Below are positions 1-13,769 of a stretch of 64,000 nucleotides of DNA, in pieces. How positions within the stretch are numbered: the stretch's first letter is position 1; each line of letters starts with the position of its first letter. Both the position numbers and the translations under genes were made by a program. Location: contig CACJEC010000001.1 of NCBI GenBank assembly GCA_902592325.1, positions 62,001-126,000 on the forward strand, written 5' to 3'. The notes beneath the pieces were generated by a model. The model was given only the letters and a program-made list of their open reading frames with translations. It was not told where the DNA came from and searched no databases. The DNA is from an uncultured Pelagibacteraceae bacterium (GTDB lineage: Bacteria; Pseudomonadota; Alphaproteobacteria; Pelagibacterales; Pelagibacteraceae).

Positions 1-1907
<1,907 letters not shown>

Positions 1908-1913
1908 AAAATA

Positions 1914-3449
1914 CTAAAATTTAAAATTTCCTTTTAATTGAGTGATCAGCTCTATAAGCATTTTTTCTTTATCTTCTTCAAGTTTACCTGAGCTTAAAAT
2001 TGACTCAATAATTTCAGGATTATCTGATTTACATTTTTCAATAATTTTACTCTCAAATTCAGCAACATCTTTTAAATCAATATCGTCCAAATAACCTTTT
2101 ACTCCACAAAAAACAGATATAACTTGTTCTGCAACTGTCATTGGCGAATATTGTTTTTGTTTTAAAAGCTCTGTTAATTTTGAACCTCTGTTCAATAGCT
2201 GCTGAGTAGATGCATCTAAATCAGAACCGAATTGAGCAAAAGCTGCCATTTCTCTGTATTGTGCAAGTTCTAATTTCATAGATCCAGAAACTTTTTTCAT
2301 GGCTTTTGTTTGAGCAGATGATCCAACCCTAGATACTGACAATCCTACATTAATTGCAGGTCTAATACCTTGGTTGAATAACTCTGTTTCAAGGAAAATT
2401 TGACCATCAGTGATAGAGATTACATTGGTTGGAATAAATGCTGATACGTCACCACCTTGTGTTTCAATAATTGGAAGCGCAGTAAGAGATCCCCCACCAT
2501 GTTCATCACTTAACTTTGCTGCTCTTTCAAGCAATCTACTATGAAGATAAAAAACATCACCAGGATATGCTTCACGTCCTGGAGGTCTTCTTAAAAGTAA
2601 AGACATTTGTCTGTAAGCAACTGCTTGTTTAGATAAATCGTCATAAATAATTAATGCATGCATTCCATTATCTCTAAAATATTCTCCCATAGCACATCCA
2701 GTGTATGGTGCTAAAAATTGTAAAGGTGCAGAGTCAGATGCAGTAGCGGCAACAATAGTTGTATAGTCCATAGCTCCAGCTTCCTCTAATGTCTTTTGAA
2801 TCTGTCTCACAGTTGATCTTTTCTGTCCAACTGCTACATATATACAATACAGTTTTTGTTTTTCATCGCCAGATTCATTTATTTTTTTTTGGTTAATAAT
2901 TGCATCTACAGCAACAGCTGTTTTACCAGTTTGTCTATCTCCAATAATTAATTCCCTTTGTCCTCTTCCAATCGGAACCAAGCTGTCAATTGACTTAAGA
3001 CCAGTTTGCATTGGTTCACTAACTGATTGACGAGGTATAATACCGGGTGCTTTTACTTCTACTCTGCTTTTTTTAATACCTTTGTCTAATGGTCCTTTGC
3101 CATCAATAGGGTTTCCTAAACCATCAACTACTCTACCTAATAATTCTTTTCCAACTGGAGTGTCTACAATGCTGCCAGTTCTTTTTACTACATCACCTTC
3201 TTTAATGTTTCTATCATCGCCAAAAATTACAACACCTACGTTTTCACTTTCTAAGTTTAGGGCCATACCTTTTGATCCATCTGAGAACTCCACCATTTCA
3301 CCAGCTTGAACATTATCTAAACCATAAATTCTAGCAATACCATCTCCAACTGATAAAACCTGACCAACTTCAGTAACCTCTGCCTTATCACCAAAATTTT
3401 TAATTTGTTCTTTTAGTATTTTTGTAACTTCTGAAGGATTTATTTCCAT
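1914..3449 (-). CDS. atpA: F1 ATP synthase subunit alpha
   Basis: Non-catalytic nucleotide-binding subunit of F1, 511 residues, full length. Walker A is GDRQTGKT near residue 170, and the arginine finger lies in [10 protein letters not shown] near residue 375. The start ATG at 3449 follows directly on the atpH stop, and a GAGG Shine-Dalgarno lies inside the end of atpH, which suggests coupled translation. The order atpH-atpA-atpG-atpD is standard; the F0 genes are not in this window. Confidence 0.99.
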   Translation of the reverse strand: MEINPSEVTKILKEQIKNFGDKAEVTEVGQVLSVGDGIARIYGLDNVQAGEMVEFSDGSKGMALNLESENVGVVIFGDDRNIKEGDVVKRTGSIVDTPVGKELLGRVVDGLGNPIDGKGPLDKGIKKSRVEVKAPGIIPRQSVSEPMQTGLKSIDSLVPIGRGQRELIIGDRQTGKTAVAVDAIINQKKINESGDEKQKLYCIYVAVGQKRSTVRQIQKTLEEAGAMDYTTIVAATASDSAPLQFLAPYTGCAMGEYFRDNGMHALIIYDDLSKQAVAYRQMSLLLRRPPGREAYPGDVFYLHSRLLERAAKLSDEHGGGSLTALPIIETQGGDVSAFIPTNVISITDGQIFLETELFNQGIRPAINVGLSVSRVGSSAQTKAMKKVSGSMKLELAQYREMAAFAQFGSDLDASTQQLLNRGSKLTELLKQKQYSPMTVAEQVISVFCGVKGYLDDIDLKDVAEFESKIIEKCKSDNPEIIESILSSGKLEEDKEKMLIELITQLKGNFKF

Positions 3450-4007
3450 TTATGCCTCTATCATTCTATTTTCAATTTGTTGTAATTTATTTTTAATTGA
3501 GTTATCGACCATAGTGCTACCAACTTGCACCACTAAACCTCCTATTAAACTTTTGTCATATTTGTAGTTTAATTTTATTTTTGAACTGAAGTTTTTACTT
3601 AGCTCATCTGTAATTTTTAATATTTCTTCACTAGATAATTTTTTTGCTGATGTTAGTTCTGCTTTAAGTTCGCCTCTTTTTTTTGAGCAAATTTCAATAA
3701 AACTTTTTAAAATACGCTCAATAAAAAAGAAACGTCTTTTTTGAATTAAAAAACTTAAAAAATTTTTAAATAAATTTTCAAATTTATTATTTTCTGAAAT
3801 TTTATTGATTACTTTTAATAAATCTTCTTGGCTTACAGTTGGATCCTTAATCAAATTAGAAAAATCTTTATTAGATAATATTAAATTGTTAATTGATAAA
3901 CTTTGCTTTTCAATTTCTGCAAGTACGTTACTTTCACTTGCAAGTTCATACAAAGCTAATGAATATCTGCTAGCTGAAGTGATTGAAAAATCCTTACTTT
4001 TAGTCAA
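3450..4007 (-). CDS. atpH: F1 ATP synthase subunit delta (TTG start)
   Basis: Peripheral stalk subunit linking F1 to F0, 185 residues. The N-terminal helical bundle contains SRYSLALYELA near residue 12-22, and the C-terminus carries the OSCP/delta signature LIGGLVVQVGSTMVDNSIKN. The first codon appears to be TTG at 4007: no ATG opens the frame before the conserved region, and an AGAGGT Shine-Dalgarno sits seven bases upstream. It is the first gene of the atp operon here; 109 bases separate it from the upstream gene priA. Confidence 0.95.
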   Translation of the reverse strand: MTKSKDFSITSASRYSLALYELASESNVLAEIEKQSLSINNLILSNKDFSNLIKDPTVSQEDLLKVINKISENNKFENLFKNFLSFLIQKRRFFFIERILKSFIEICSKKRGELKAELTSAKKLSSEEILKITDELSKNFSSKIKLNYKYDKSLIGGLVVQVGSTMVDNSIKNKLQQIENRMIEA

Positions 4008-4013
4008 TTTAGT

Positions 4014-4019
4014 ACCTCT
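4014..4019 (-). promoter_or_regulatory. Shine-Dalgarno AGAGGT of atpH
   Basis: Strong purine-rich site on the minus strand, seven bases before the TTG at 4007. Such clear sites are uncommon in this AT-rich window, and this one is the main reason to accept a TTG start for atpH. Confidence 0.7.
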
Positions 4020-4116
4020 ATTAATGTTGAAGATTAATTTAAAATCACGCTTTAATTAGCATATGCCTATAATGTCTTCAAGTAACTCCTTTGATAAAAA
4101 TAGCTTTTTTTTGCCT

Positions 4117-6072
4117 TTAATTAAAGTTTATTGGATCAACATCAACTGAAAGTTTTATTCCAGTAGAGAATTTATAACCTGAAATAATTTTTGCTACAGA
4201 TTTCTGTAATTTTATTGATTTAGAGCCCCTTACTAATAATCGAATTCTATATTTTTTTTTTAACCTAAATATTGGCGCACTAACTGGTCCCAAAACTCTA
4301 CCTTCTATTTTCTTTTCAATAAAATTTTTAAAATAAAAAGCTTCTTTTTCTAATTTTTTTTCATCTTCACCAGTCAAAATTAATGAAATAAATCTTTGAA
4401 ATGGTGGTAATTCATTTTGTCTTCTAATACCTAACTCTTTATCTAAAAAAATATCAGGATTACTATTGGTTAAGTCTGAAATCATTTTTGTATTAGTATT
4501 ATAAGTTTGAAAATATACTGTTGCTGATTTACCTGTTCTTCCTGCTCTTCCAGAAAGCTGATGATATAATTGTAAGTTTTTTTCAGCTCCTCTTAAATCA
4601 TGTCCATGTGATGAAAGGTCAATATCAACTACTACGATACAATTTAAACTTGGAAAATGAAATCCTTTAGAAATTAATTGGGTTCCAACTAAAATTTGCA
4701 CTTCATTATTTATTATTTTTTCTAATTTAATGCTAGCATCTTTTTTATTCATTGTATCACTTGAAAATATTTCAACTTTTTTTGAAGAAAATTTTTTTTT
4801 AACTTCTTCCGATATTCTTTCTACGCCAGGACCACTAAAAATAAATTCACAATCTCCATCTTTTATACAATTTCTTTTTAAAGATGATTTAAAACCACAA
4901 TAATGACATAAAAGATTATTTTTTTTTTTATGATAAACTAAATTAATTGAACAATTTGGACAAGAATAACTATTAAAACAATTTTTACATAAAGCATGTG
5001 GAGAAAATCCACGTCTGTTTAAAAAGAATAAAACTTGATCATTTTTTTCAAGATGAAAGTTTACTTTATCAATTATCTTTTTTGAAAGCCAAGATTGTTT
5101 TTCTAATTTAGTTTCATTCAAATTTATTATTTCATAATTTGGCAAAGATGCATTTTGATATCGTTCTTTTAGTCTCGAAATCGTATATTTACCTTTCTTT
5201 ATATTCTCATATGTTTCAATTGATGGAACTGCAGTTATTAAATTAATAGGAATATTTTCAAAAGAAGCTCTTGAAATTGCCATGTCTCTCGCATTATAAG
5301 TTACTCCTTCATCTTGTTTATAAGATTGATCATGCTCTTCATCAACTATGATTAAACCCAGTTTTCTAAAAGGCAAAAATAAAGAGGATCTAGCTCCAAT
5401 AATAACTTTGATATCTCCGCTCGCTATTCCACTCCAAATAATCTCTTTCTTTTTTTTTGAAATACCAGAGTGCCAAACTGCAGGTGTAAAACCAAAAAAC
5501 TCTAAAAACTTTTTTTCAAATTCACCTGTTAAACCAATTTCAGGCAATAAAATTAGGCCCTGAAAACCTTTATTTATTATCTCTTTTAAAGCCTCAAAAT
5601 ATACCATTGTTTTTCCTGATCCTGTTGTTCCTTGAAGGACGTGAACTCTAAATTTTTGATTTGAAATATTCATCTTTTTTAAAGATTTTTTTTGTTCTTC
5701 AGAAAGCTTAAATGAGTTACTTTTAATATCTAATTTGAAATTTTGATAAGTATTCTTTGAAAATTTTTCTATAGCATTACTGCTTAACAAAACTAGTTTT
5801 AGTGCCATTCCTTTAGGAATAATATTATATTCTGAAAACCAATTTAGAAATTTGATAGTTGTTATCTTTAAAGGTAAGACATCAAGTTTTTTAAGAACCC
5901 TTTTTATTTTAAAGTTTTTATTGTTTTTTTTTTCAAACTCATCCCAAACAACACCTGTAATTTTTGATTTACCAAATGGGACAATAACATAATCACCCAC
6001 TTTTAAATTTAAATCACTTTCATATGTAAAAGGATGATTAAATATATTTGGTAAAAGAATCGGTACTTTCAT
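4117..6072 (-). CDS. priA: Primosomal protein N', PriA helicase
   Basis: Superfamily 2 DNA helicase that reloads the replisome at stalled forks. It has 651 residues, somewhat shorter than the E. coli protein (about 730). Walker A GTTGSGKT is near residue 150, the DEEH box near 244, and the helicase C-terminal motifs QLSGRAGRTG near 505. The zinc region at about 360-410 has eight cysteines, but the last pair is spaced C-x5-C where C-x2-C is usual. It lies 22 bases after lpdA start-side neighbour gene ends opposite, that is, it stops before atpH and starts 22 bases from the lpdA stop; same strand as both. Confidence 0.96.
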   Translation of the reverse strand: MKVPILLPNIFNHPFTYESDLNLKVGDYVIVPFGKSKITGVVWDEFEKKNNKNFKIKRVLKKLDVLPLKITTIKFLNWFSEYNIIPKGMALKLVLLSSNAIEKFSKNTYQNFKLDIKSNSFKLSEEQKKSLKKMNISNQKFRVHVLQGTTGSGKTMVYFEALKEIINKGFQGLILLPEIGLTGEFEKKFLEFFGFTPAVWHSGISKKKKEIIWSGIASGDIKVIIGARSSLFLPFRKLGLIIVDEEHDQSYKQDEGVTYNARDMAISRASFENIPINLITAVPSIETYENIKKGKYTISRLKERYQNASLPNYEIINLNETKLEKQSWLSKKIIDKVNFHLEKNDQVLFFLNRRGFSPHALCKNCFNSYSCPNCSINLVYHKKKNNLLCHYCGFKSSLKRNCIKDGDCEFIFSGPGVERISEEVKKKFSSKKVEIFSSDTMNKKDASIKLEKIINNEVQILVGTQLISKGFHFPSLNCIVVVDIDLSSHGHDLRGAEKNLQLYHQLSGRAGRTGKSATVYFQTYNTNTKMISDLTNSNPDIFLDKELGIRRQNELPPFQRFISLILTGEDEKKLEKEAFYFKNFIEKKIEGRVLGPVSAPIFRLKKKYRIRLLVRGSKSIKLQKSVAKIISGYKFSTGIKLSVDVDPINFN

Positions 6073-6094
6073 ATTTAAATAATATGAAAATATA

Positions 6095-7495
6095 TTAAGA
6101 GTGTATTGCTCTTTTATCTACTGATAATGCTGCTTCTTTAACTGCTTCAGAAAAAGTTGGGTGAGCATGGCAAGTTCTAGCGATATCTTCTGCGCTAGCA
6201 CCAAATTCCATTGCAATACCAATCTCTGCTATTAATTCTCCTGCATGAGGGCCAATTATATGAGCGCCTAGTACTTTATCAGTTTCTGCATCTGCTAAAA
6301 TTTTCACAAAGCCTTCTGTATCATCTATAGCCTTAGCTCTTGAATTAGCCATAAATGAAAATTTCCCAACTTTATATTTTTTGTTAAATTCTTTTAATTG
6401 TTCCTCAGTTTTACCAATAGATGCAACTTCTGGAGTTGTGTAAATTACTCCAGGAATTGTATCATAATTGACATGTCCTGATTGACCAACAATATTTTCT
6501 GCAACAGCTATACCTTCATCCTCAGCTTTATGCGCTAGCATAGGACCATCAATTACATCACCTATTGCATAAATATTTTTAACATTTGTTTCAAAATTTT
6601 TATCAGTTTTAATTCTATTTTTTTCATCTAAATTTACACCTACAGCTTCTAAGTTCAAACCATCTGTATTTGGTTTTCTACCAATAGAAATTAGAACTAC
6701 ATCACTTTCAAAGTTGTTTTTATTGCCATCTTTATCTACTGTCGAGACAACAGCTCCTGATAAATTTCTTTTGATTGTTTCAACTTTATTTTCCATAATA
6801 AATTTCATCCCCTGCTTTTTTAAAATTTTCATAAATTCAGATGAGATTTCTTTATCCATTCCAGGTGTAATATGATCTAAAAATTCAACTACTTGAACCT
6901 CTGAACCAAGTCTTGACCATACAGATCCCATTTCTAAACCAATGTAACCTCCACCTATGACAATCATTTTTTTTGGTACTTTTTCTAATTTCAAAGCTCC
7001 TGTTGATGAGACCAATATTTTTTCATCAATATCGACTCCAGGTAATGAGATTGGGACCGAACCTGTTGCAATAACTGCTTTTTCTGTATGAATTATAGTT
7101 TCCTTGTTTTTATCATCTTTAATTGAAATTTCATTTTGCGACCTAAAACTTCCATGACCTTTAAAATAAGTAACTTTGTTTTTTTTTAAGAGAAATTCAA
7201 CACCTTTTGTAAGAACAGTTACTGCTTTATTTTTACTTTTCATCATTTTTTCAAGGTTTAATTTTACTTCACCAATTTCAATACCTTTATTAGCTAAACC
7301 TTTAATTTTATGAAAATCCTCTGAAAGATTGAGTAAGCTTTTTGAAGGAATACATCCAACATTTAAACAAGTACCCCCTAAAGATCCTCTAGACTCTATG
7401 CAAGCTGTTTTAAGTCCTAATTGAGAAAGTCTGATAGCACAAACATAACCACCAGGTCCACCTCCTATTACTACTGCTTGAAATTTTTCTGACAT
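6095..7495 (-). CDS. lpdA: Dihydrolipoyl dehydrogenase (E3)
   Basis: FAD enzyme that re-oxidises the lipoyl groups of the 2-oxoglutarate dehydrogenase complex, passing electrons to NAD+. It has 466 residues, normal length. The N-terminal FAD motif is GGGPGGYVCAIR, the redox disulfide is CLNVGC near residues 44-49, a second dinucleotide motif GGGYIGLEMG follows near 180, and the catalytic His-Glu is in HAHPTFSEAVKEA near 444-449. It follows sucB directly (stop/start adjacent), so it is the E3 of this operon and may also serve other complexes. Confidence 0.98.
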   Translation of the reverse strand: MSEKFQAVVIGGGPGGYVCAIRLSQLGLKTACIESRGSLGGTCLNVGCIPSKSLLNLSEDFHKIKGLANKGIEIGEVKLNLEKMMKSKNKAVTVLTKGVEFLLKKNKVTYFKGHGSFRSQNEISIKDDKNKETIIHTEKAVIATGSVPISLPGVDIDEKILVSSTGALKLEKVPKKMIVIGGGYIGLEMGSVWSRLGSEVQVVEFLDHITPGMDKEISSEFMKILKKQGMKFIMENKVETIKRNLSGAVVSTVDKDGNKNNFESDVVLISIGRKPNTDGLNLEAVGVNLDEKNRIKTDKNFETNVKNIYAIGDVIDGPMLAHKAEDEGIAVAENIVGQSGHVNYDTIPGVIYTTPEVASIGKTEEQLKEFNKKYKVGKFSFMANSRAKAIDDTEGFVKILADAETDKVLGAHIIGPHAGELIAEIGIAMEFGASAEDIARTCHAHPTFSEAVKEAALSVDKRAIHS

Positions 7496-8824
7496 TTAAA
7501 TATTTAAAAACAACCTTCTTGGATCTTCTAAATTTTCTTTAATCATCTTTAAAAAAGATACTGAATCTTTTCCATCAATTATTCTATGATCATATGATAA
7601 AGCAAGATACATAATTGGTCTCACCTTTATTTGGCCATCTATTACAACTGGTCTTTCTATGATATTGTGCATACCTAAAACACCAGATTGAGGTAAATTT
7701 AAAATTGGCGTTGATAACATTGAACCATAAACACCACCATTGCTTATGGTAAATGTTCCACCTTGAAGGTCTTCAATAGTTAATTTTCCATCTCTAGCTT
7801 TTTCGGAAATTTCCTTAATATTTTTTTCTATTTCAGCAAATGATAGTTCATCTGCATTTTTTAAAACTGGAACAACTAAACCTTTTTCTGTCCCAACTGC
7901 AAAACTTATATTATAATAATTTTTATAAACTATATCTTCGCCTTCTATTTCAGCATTTACAGCTGGAAAAGATTTAAGAGCAACTATGCATGCCTTAACA
8001 AAAAAAGACATAAATCCTAACTTAATTCCATATCTACTTTGAAAGTCCTCCTGATTTTCTTTTCTCATTTCTATTACACCTGACATATCAACTTCATTGA
8101 AAGTAGTTAGTAAAGCAGCATTATCCTGTGCTTGCTTCAATCTCTTAGCTATAGTTTGTCTCAATCTGGTCATTTTAATTCGTTCCTCAAGTCCATATTT
8201 AGCTTTTCTTTCAGAAGGTTGTGGTTTTGAACCCATTAAATTCATCAGATCACTTTTTAAAATTCTCCCATCTTTTCCTGAACCTTGAACTGTTTGAATA
8301 TCTATTTTGTTTTCAGCAACTATTTTTCTGACTGCTGGTGATAAAGTTTGATTTTGAAAATTTTTTTCTAAATTTTTATCTTCTTTAATTTCATTATTCA
8401 AAACTAAAGGCTCTTCCTCTTTTGATTTATTTGTTAAAACTAAAGGCTCTTCCTCTTTATTTTCATCATCATAATCTTTATCAAAAATTTGAGGTTCTTT
8501 TTTTGAAACCTCTAAACTTACAATGTTGTCATTATTTAATTTTTTTTCATCTTTTTTAATCTCAATTTTTTTTATAATGGCTTCTCCATTTTCTGATACT
8601 GAGCCAAGTAAAGCACCAACCTCTACAGTAGCTCCATCTTTAGCGTCAATTTTTGATAAAATACCACTTACTGGTGATGGCACTTCTAAATTGACTTTAT
8701 CAGTTTCTAATTCAACAATAGGTTCGTCAGCTTCTACTGTATCACCTTCATTTTTTAACCACTTAGAGACTGTTGCCTCTGTTATGCTTTCTCCTAAAAC
8801 TGGTACTATAATTCTTTCACTCAT
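7496..8824 (-). CDS. sucB: 2-oxoglutarate dehydrogenase E2, dihydrolipoyl succinyltransferase
   Basis: Core enzyme transferring succinyl groups to CoA. About 442 residues: one lipoyl domain (lipoyl lysine in ETDKVNLE near 42), a charged flexible linker with an internal repeat (EEEPLVL twice), a peripheral-subunit-binding domain ([12 protein letters not shown], about 165-200) and the catalytic domain with [11 protein letters not shown] near 411-418 (His and Asp active site). I chose the ATG at 8824, giving [13 protein letters not shown] as in homologues; an ATG at 8836 would overlap sucA by eight bases. The second gene from the end of the TCA operon. Confidence 0.97.
   Translation of the reverse strand: MSERIIVPVLGESITEATVSKWLKNEGDTVEADEPIVELETDKVNLEVPSPVSGILSKIDAKDGATVEVGALLGSVSENGEAIIKKIEIKKDEKKLNNDNIVSLEVSKKEPQIFDKDYDDENKEEEPLVLTNKSKEEEPLVLNNEIKEDKNLEKNFQNQTLSPAVRKIVAENKIDIQTVQGSGKDGRILKSDLMNLMGSKPQPSERKAKYGLEERIKMTRLRQTIAKRLKQAQDNAALLTTFNEVDMSGVIEMRKENQEDFQSRYGIKLGFMSFFVKACIVALKSFPAVNAEIEGEDIVYKNYYNISFAVGTEKGLVVPVLKNADELSFAEIEKNIKEISEKARDGKLTIEDLQGGTFTISNGGVYGSMLSTPILNLPQSGVLGMHNIIERPVVIDGQIKVRPIMYLALSYDHRIIDGKDSVSFLKMIKENLEDPRRLFLNI
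8400..8459 (-). repeat. Direct repeat in the sucB linker (two copies, 36-base period)
   Basis: A 24-base unit at 8400-8423 recurs at 8436-8459 with at most one difference. It keeps the reading frame (12-codon period) and encodes [10 protein letters not shown] followed by [10 protein letters not shown] in the flexible linker between the lipoyl and subunit-binding domains. Probably a small in-frame duplication that lengthened the linker. Confidence 0.85.
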
Positions 8825-8828
8825 TTTT

Positions 8829-11702
8829 TTATTCAAACACTTTTTTAATAATTTCTTGTTGTTGAGAAATATGCCTTTTTACATAACCTGTTGCAGGTGA
8901 TGCATCTGGACTTCTTCCTATATAAGAAATTTGATTATTATTAGCCTTAATATTATCTAATGTCCATTGGATATAATCTCTAACGGAAAACCAAGCACCC
9001 ATATTTTTTGGTTCCTCTTGGCACCAATAAAAAGTTCCAGATTTAGCGTATGGTCTAAGTTCTTTAACAAGAGTTTTAGCAGGAAATGGGTAAAGTTGCT
9101 CTATTCTATAAAATATAACATCATTTCTCTTTAACTTTTCTCTAGCTTCAAGTAAATCAAAATATATTTTACCTGAACATAAAACTATTTTTTTAATTTC
9201 ATTCGCTTTTTTTAGTTTAATGAAACCTTTTATTTTTGGATCAATTGCATGATCCCATAAAACTCTATGAAATGAGTTTTTTTTGTTAAAATCTTCTAGA
9301 TTAGAAACACAATATTTATGCCTTAACAAAGATTTCGGTGTCATTATCACTAAAGGTTTTCTAAAATCTCTGTGCATTTGTCTTCTTAGTGCATGAAAGT
9401 AATTAGCAGGTGTAGTACAATTCATTACTTGCATGTTGTCATTTGAACATAATTGTAAAAATCTTTCTAATCTAGCAGATGAATGTTCTGGGCCTTGGCC
9501 TTCGTATCCATGTGGCAATAACATTACAAGTCCAGATGCCCTAGACCATTTTCTTTCACCAGAAGCTACAAATTGATCAATCACTACTTGAGCACCATTT
9601 GCGAAATCTCCAAATTGAGCCTCCCATATAGTTAGAGTATTTGGTTCCACTAAACTATAGCCATATTCAAATCCAAGAACAGCTAATTCAGATAAAAAAC
9701 TATCAACTACCTCGAAGTTTTTTTGTTTTTTCGAAATATTATTAAGAGGCACAAACCTTGAATTATCTAATTGATTTCTTAAAACAGAATGTCGCTGGCT
9801 AAATGTTCCTCTACCAGAGTCTTGTCCTACTAATCTTACTGGATAACCTTCTTCCAGTAGTGAACCAAAAGCCAAAGACTCTGCTGATGCCCAATCTATT
9901 CCTTTTCCACTTGAAATAGCTATTTTTCTATTATCTAAAATTTTAGATATTGTTTTGTGAATATTAATTTCTTTAGGAATTATATTAATCTTATCAGAAA
10001 TCTCTTGTAATTTTTTTATATCTGATCCAGTGACACCTCTTTTGTCTTTACCTCTCTCAGGTTTATATCTAGACCAAGTTCCCTCAAACCACTCAATTTT
10101 TGGATTATAATTTTTTGCATTTTTAAATTGCTCATCTAGTAAATCTTTAAATTCCTTTATAGACTCATCTAAATAATCATTAGAAATTGACCCCTCTTTT
10201 ATTAATTTTTTTCCATAAACCTTTACAGGTGATGGATGAGAGCGAATTTTTTGGTACATTAATGGCTGAGTGAATGAAGGTTCGTCCCCTTCATTGTGAC
10301 CAAATCTTCTATAACAAATTAAATCTATAACAACATCTCTATTAAATTTTAATCTAAAATCTGTTGCTATCCTAGCTGCATAAACTACTGCCTCTGGGTC
10401 ATCTCCATTGACATGTATAATTGGAGCTTCTACCATTTTGGCTATGTCAGAAGGGTATGGAGAAGATCTAGCAAATCTTGGACTTGTGGTAAAACCAATC
10501 TGATTATTAATTATTATATGTATTGTTCCTCCAGTATTATGACCGGGAAGTCCAGACATTGCAAAACACTCAGCAACAACTCCTTGTCCTGCAAAAGCGG
10601 CGTCTCCATGGATCAAAATGGGAATTACTTTTTTTCTCTCTTTATCTTTATGAAAAAATTGTTTAGCCCTTGTTTGTCCCAAGACAACTGGATTTACTGC
10701 CTCTAAATGAGATGGATTATCAGTTAAACTAACGTGAACTGAGTTTCCATCAAACTCTCTATTTGATGAGGCTCCTAAATGGTATTTCACATCACCAGTA
10801 TCATCTTCTGATTTTGAATTTATCTCTCCTGCAAATTCATTAAAAATTTTTTTATAAGATTTTTGCAGCACATTTGCCAAAACATTTAATCTACCCCTAT
10901 GTGACATACCAATTTTAACTTCTCTAACTTTTGAATGACCTCCTATCTTAATTATTTGTTCAAGAGCAGGAATTAAACTTTCTCCTCCATCAAGACCAAA
11001 TCTTTTTGTTCCAACATATTTAGTGTGTAAAAATTTTTCAAAACCCTCAGCTTGAATTAATTTATTAAGTATTGCTTCTTTTCCATTTTGGGTAAATTTA
11101 AAATCGTTAGTTTTTTCAACTCTGTCTCTAAACCACTTTCTTTCAGTTGGATTAGATATGTGCATGTATTCATAGCCTAATGAACCACAATATTTTTCTC
11201 TTAAAAAGTTTAGTATTTCTTTAATATTGGAATATTTTCTATTAGTAACTCCATCTAAAAAAATTTTTTTTTGATAATCATCTTTTTTAAATCCATAAGA
11301 TTCTGGATGTAGTTCATCTAAGTAATCAGATTTTAGTAATCCCAAAGGATCTAGTTTTGCAATTAGATGTCCTCTTTGTCTATAAGACCTTATCATTGCT
11401 ACAGCCTTAATCGAATTAGCATTAGACTTAATAATTTCTAGTTCATTTTGTTGGCTACTTTCATTACTTTTACTAATTTCATTATTTGATGAAAACTTTT
11501 GAGATGGTTTCCAAGAAGGTCCATTTATTTCATTAACAATAGTATCTTTTTCATCACCTATCTCATCAAAGTATTTTTTCCAACTTTTAGGTAAAGTTGG
11601 ATCGTTATTGACAAACTTCATATACATTTCTTCAATGAAAATACTATTTGATTTACTCAAAAAAGAAGTTTTTTCGTATTCAAGATTTTTTGAAGAAGAC
11701 AT
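8829..11702 (-). CDS. sucA: 2-oxoglutarate dehydrogenase E1
   Basis: Thiamine-diphosphate decarboxylase that commits 2-oxoglutarate to succinyl-CoA. It has 957 residues, family length. Seen: the N-terminal E2-binding segment with [14 protein letters not shown], the [17 protein letters not shown] region, the ThDP half-domain with [13 protein letters not shown] and [13 protein letters not shown], and the C-terminal transketolase-like half with [12 protein letters not shown] and [16 protein letters not shown]. It lies 31 bases after sucD and is followed by sucB with almost no gap. Identification is secure. Confidence 0.98.
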   Translation of the reverse strand: MSSSKNLEYEKTSFLSKSNSIFIEEMYMKFVNNDPTLPKSWKKYFDEIGDEKDTIVNEINGPSWKPSQKFSSNNEISKSNESSQQNELEIIKSNANSIKAVAMIRSYRQRGHLIAKLDPLGLLKSDYLDELHPESYGFKKDDYQKKIFLDGVTNRKYSNIKEILNFLREKYCGSLGYEYMHISNPTERKWFRDRVEKTNDFKFTQNGKEAILNKLIQAEGFEKFLHTKYVGTKRFGLDGGESLIPALEQIIKIGGHSKVREVKIGMSHRGRLNVLANVLQKSYKKIFNEFAGEINSKSEDDTGDVKYHLGASSNREFDGNSVHVSLTDNPSHLEAVNPVVLGQTRAKQFFHKDKERKKVIPILIHGDAAFAGQGVVAECFAMSGLPGHNTGGTIHIIINNQIGFTTSPRFARSSPYPSDIAKMVEAPIIHVNGDDPEAVVYAARIATDFRLKFNRDVVIDLICYRRFGHNEGDEPSFTQPLMYQKIRSHPSPVKVYGKKLIKEGSISNDYLDESIKEFKDLLDEQFKNAKNYNPKIEWFEGTWSRYKPERGKDKRGVTGSDIKKLQEISDKINIIPKEINIHKTISKILDNRKIAISSGKGIDWASAESLAFGSLLEEGYPVRLVGQDSGRGTFSQRHSVLRNQLDNSRFVPLNNISKKQKNFEVVDSFLSELAVLGFEYGYSLVEPNTLTIWEAQFGDFANGAQVVIDQFVASGERKWSRASGLVMLLPHGYEGQGPEHSSARLERFLQLCSNDNMQVMNCTTPANYFHALRRQMHRDFRKPLVIMTPKSLLRHKYCVSNLEDFNKKNSFHRVLWDHAIDPKIKGFIKLKKANEIKKIVLCSGKIYFDLLEAREKLKRNDVIFYRIEQLYPFPAKTLVKELRPYAKSGTFYWCQEEPKNMGAWFSVRDYIQWTLDNIKANNNQISYIGRSPDASPATGYVKRHISQQQEIIKKVFE

Positions 11703-11733
11703 TTTTTTTAATATAAACTTACAAAGAAATTTT

Positions 11734-12609
11734 TCAATTAGACAATTTATTAAATAATGTTTTTCCTATTTTTGATGGTGAGTTTGCTATAGTAATTCCA
11801 CAATCTTCCATTTTTTTTATCTTATCTTCTGCACCACCTTTCCCCCCAGAAATAATCGCACCAGCATGACCCATTCTTCTTCCTGGGGGAGCAGTAATCC
11901 CTGCAATAAATCCAACTATTGGCTTCTTTATTTGATGATTTTTTATAAACTCAGCAGCTTCCTCTTCTGCTGTACCACCAATTTCGCCTATCATTAAAAT
12001 CGATTTGGTTTCCTTATCATTTAAAAATAAATCTAAGCAATCTATAAAATTTGTACCATTTATTGGATCTCCACCAATCCCTATACATGTAGATTGACCC
12101 AAGCCGTTTTCAGTTGTCTGTGCGACTGCTTCGTAAGTTAAAGTTCCAGATCTTGAAACAATGCCAACTGATCCTTTTTTATGAATATTCCCAGGCATAA
12201 TACCAATTTTACATTCATCTGGGGTAATTATACCTGGGCAATTAGGACCAATTAATCTACTTTTGGATTTTAATAATTTTTTTTTTACTATAAGCATATC
12301 TTGAATTGGTATTCCCTCTGTAATACAAACAATCAAATCTAAATCAGACTCAATAGCCTCAATGATTGCTTCTGCTGCAAATTTTGCTGGCACATAAATC
12401 ATAGTTGCATCTGCTCCAACTCTATCTTTAGCTTCTTTAACTGTATTAAAAACTGGTTTACCAAGATGTTCTTGACCTCCTTTTTTGGGGGTAACACCAC
12501 CAACTAAGTTGGTTCCATAATTAATAGCTTGTTCAGAATGAAAAGTGCCATGACTTCCTGTAAAACCCTGACAAATTACCTTCGTTTTTTTGTTTACCAA
12601 AATTGACAT
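11734..12609 (-). CDS. sucD: Succinyl-CoA synthetase subunit alpha
   Basis: CoA-binding subunit of the TCA enzyme that makes ATP or GTP from succinyl-CoA. It has 291 residues. The N-terminal Rossmann CoA site has [15 protein letters not shown], and the phosphorylated histidine is in [11 protein letters not shown] near residue 249. The start ATG overlaps the last base of sucC, so the two subunits are translationally coupled. Confidence 0.98.
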   Translation of the reverse strand: MSILVNKKTKVICQGFTGSHGTFHSEQAINYGTNLVGGVTPKKGGQEHLGKPVFNTVKEAKDRVGADATMIYVPAKFAAEAIIEAIESDLDLIVCITEGIPIQDMLIVKKKLLKSKSRLIGPNCPGIITPDECKIGIMPGNIHKKGSVGIVSRSGTLTYEAVAQTTENGLGQSTCIGIGGDPINGTNFIDCLDLFLNDKETKSILMIGEIGGTAEEEAAEFIKNHQIKKPIVGFIAGITAPPGRRMGHAGAIISGGKGGAEDKIKKMEDCGITIANSPSKIGKTLFNKLSN

Positions 12610-13769
12610 TATTTAATTGCCTCAACAATTTTTTTTGCTGCATCATCTAAATTTTCAGCAGAAATCAATTTTAATCCTGATTTATCTAAAATTTCTTTTC
12701 CCTGTTTAAAATTTGTACCAGCTAATCTTACTACTAGTGGAATATTTATATTTATTTCTTTAGCCGCGTCTACGACACCTTGAGCAAGCACATCGCATCG
12801 CATAATACCACCAAAAATATTAATTAATATTCCTTTTACATTTTTATCTGACAAAATTATTTTAAATGCTGCTGAAACTTTTTCTTTTGATGCTCCCCCA
12901 CCAACATCTAAAAAATTTGCAGGCTCCTCACCATATAATTTTATTATATCCATAGTAGCCATAGCTAAACCTGCACCATTAACCATACAACCAATGTTTC
13001 CATCTAATTTGATATATGCTAAATCATATTTACTTGCTTCAATTTCCTTGGGATCCTCCTCATTCAAATCTCTTAATTCTAAAATTTCTGGATGTCTAAA
13101 TAAAGCATTGCTATCAAAACTAACTTTTGCATCTAAGCAGACAATTTTTTTTTCTTTTGTTAATATTAATGGATTTATCTCAACCATATTAGCATCTGTC
13201 TTAATAAACATTTTATAAATTGATTTTATTAATGAAATTGCATCATTTTTAGAACTTCCTTCTAAATCAAATATTTTTATAATCTTTTCACACTCTTCAC
13301 TTGAAATTTCTTCATTAAATTCAACTTTAGTCGTTAAAATTTTATCTGGAAATTTAATTGCTACCTCTTCAATATCCATCCCTCCTTGATCACTTGATAT
13401 AAAAGCAATTTTAGAAGTAGTTCTATCTACCAAACATGATAAATAAAATTCTTTATCAATATTTGATGACTCTTCTACATAAAGCCTTTTTACTTCTCTT
13501 CCTTCTGAACCTGTTTGGTGTGTTATAAGTGTTTTTCCTAAAAGTTCTGTTGCAGCAACTTTCAATTCCTCTAAGTTATTTAGAATTTTTACTCCTCCTG
13601 CTTTACCTCTTCCACCGGCATGAATCTGTGCTTTAAGAACAAATTTTTTAGTATTAAGAGATTTGGCCTTTTCAACTAAATCTTCTACATTTAGCGCAAA
13701 AACCCCTTTCGGAACTAATGCGCCATATCTTTTTAAAATTTGTTTAGCTTGGTGTTCGTGAATGTTCAT
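12609..13769 (-). CDS. sucC: Succinyl-CoA synthetase subunit beta (ATP-grasp)
   Basis: Nucleotide-binding partner of SucD, 386 residues. It opens with [16 protein letters not shown], has the ATP-grasp lysine/arginine region [16 protein letters not shown] near 45-60, and metal-binding VEINPLILT near 197. The glycine loop GGIMRCDV is near 320. Start and stop overlap mdh and sucD by one base each, as in the canonical alphaproteobacterial mdh-sucCDAB operon. Confidence 0.98.
   Translation of the reverse strand: MNIHEHQAKQILKRYGALVPKGVFALNVEDLVEKAKSLNTKKFVLKAQIHAGGRGKAGGVKILNNLEELKVAATELLGKTLITHQTGSEGREVKRLYVEESSNIDKEFYLSCLVDRTTSKIAFISSDQGGMDIEEVAIKFPDKILTTKVEFNEEISSEECEKIIKIFDLEGSSKNDAISLIKSIYKMFIKTDANMVEINPLILTKEKKIVCLDAKVSFDSNALFRHPEILELRDLNEEDPKEIEASKYDLAYIKLDGNIGCMVNGAGLAMATMDIIKLYGEEPANFLDVGGGASKEKVSAAFKIILSDKNVKGILINIFGGIMRCDVLAQGVVDAAKEININIPLVVRLAGTNFKQGKEILDKSGLKLISAENLDDAAKKIVEAIK

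Noticed and set aside
10413-10706. 97-residue plus-strand frame inside sucA
   Set aside because: It lies entirely within the well-conserved sucA gene, and its product has no recognisable features.
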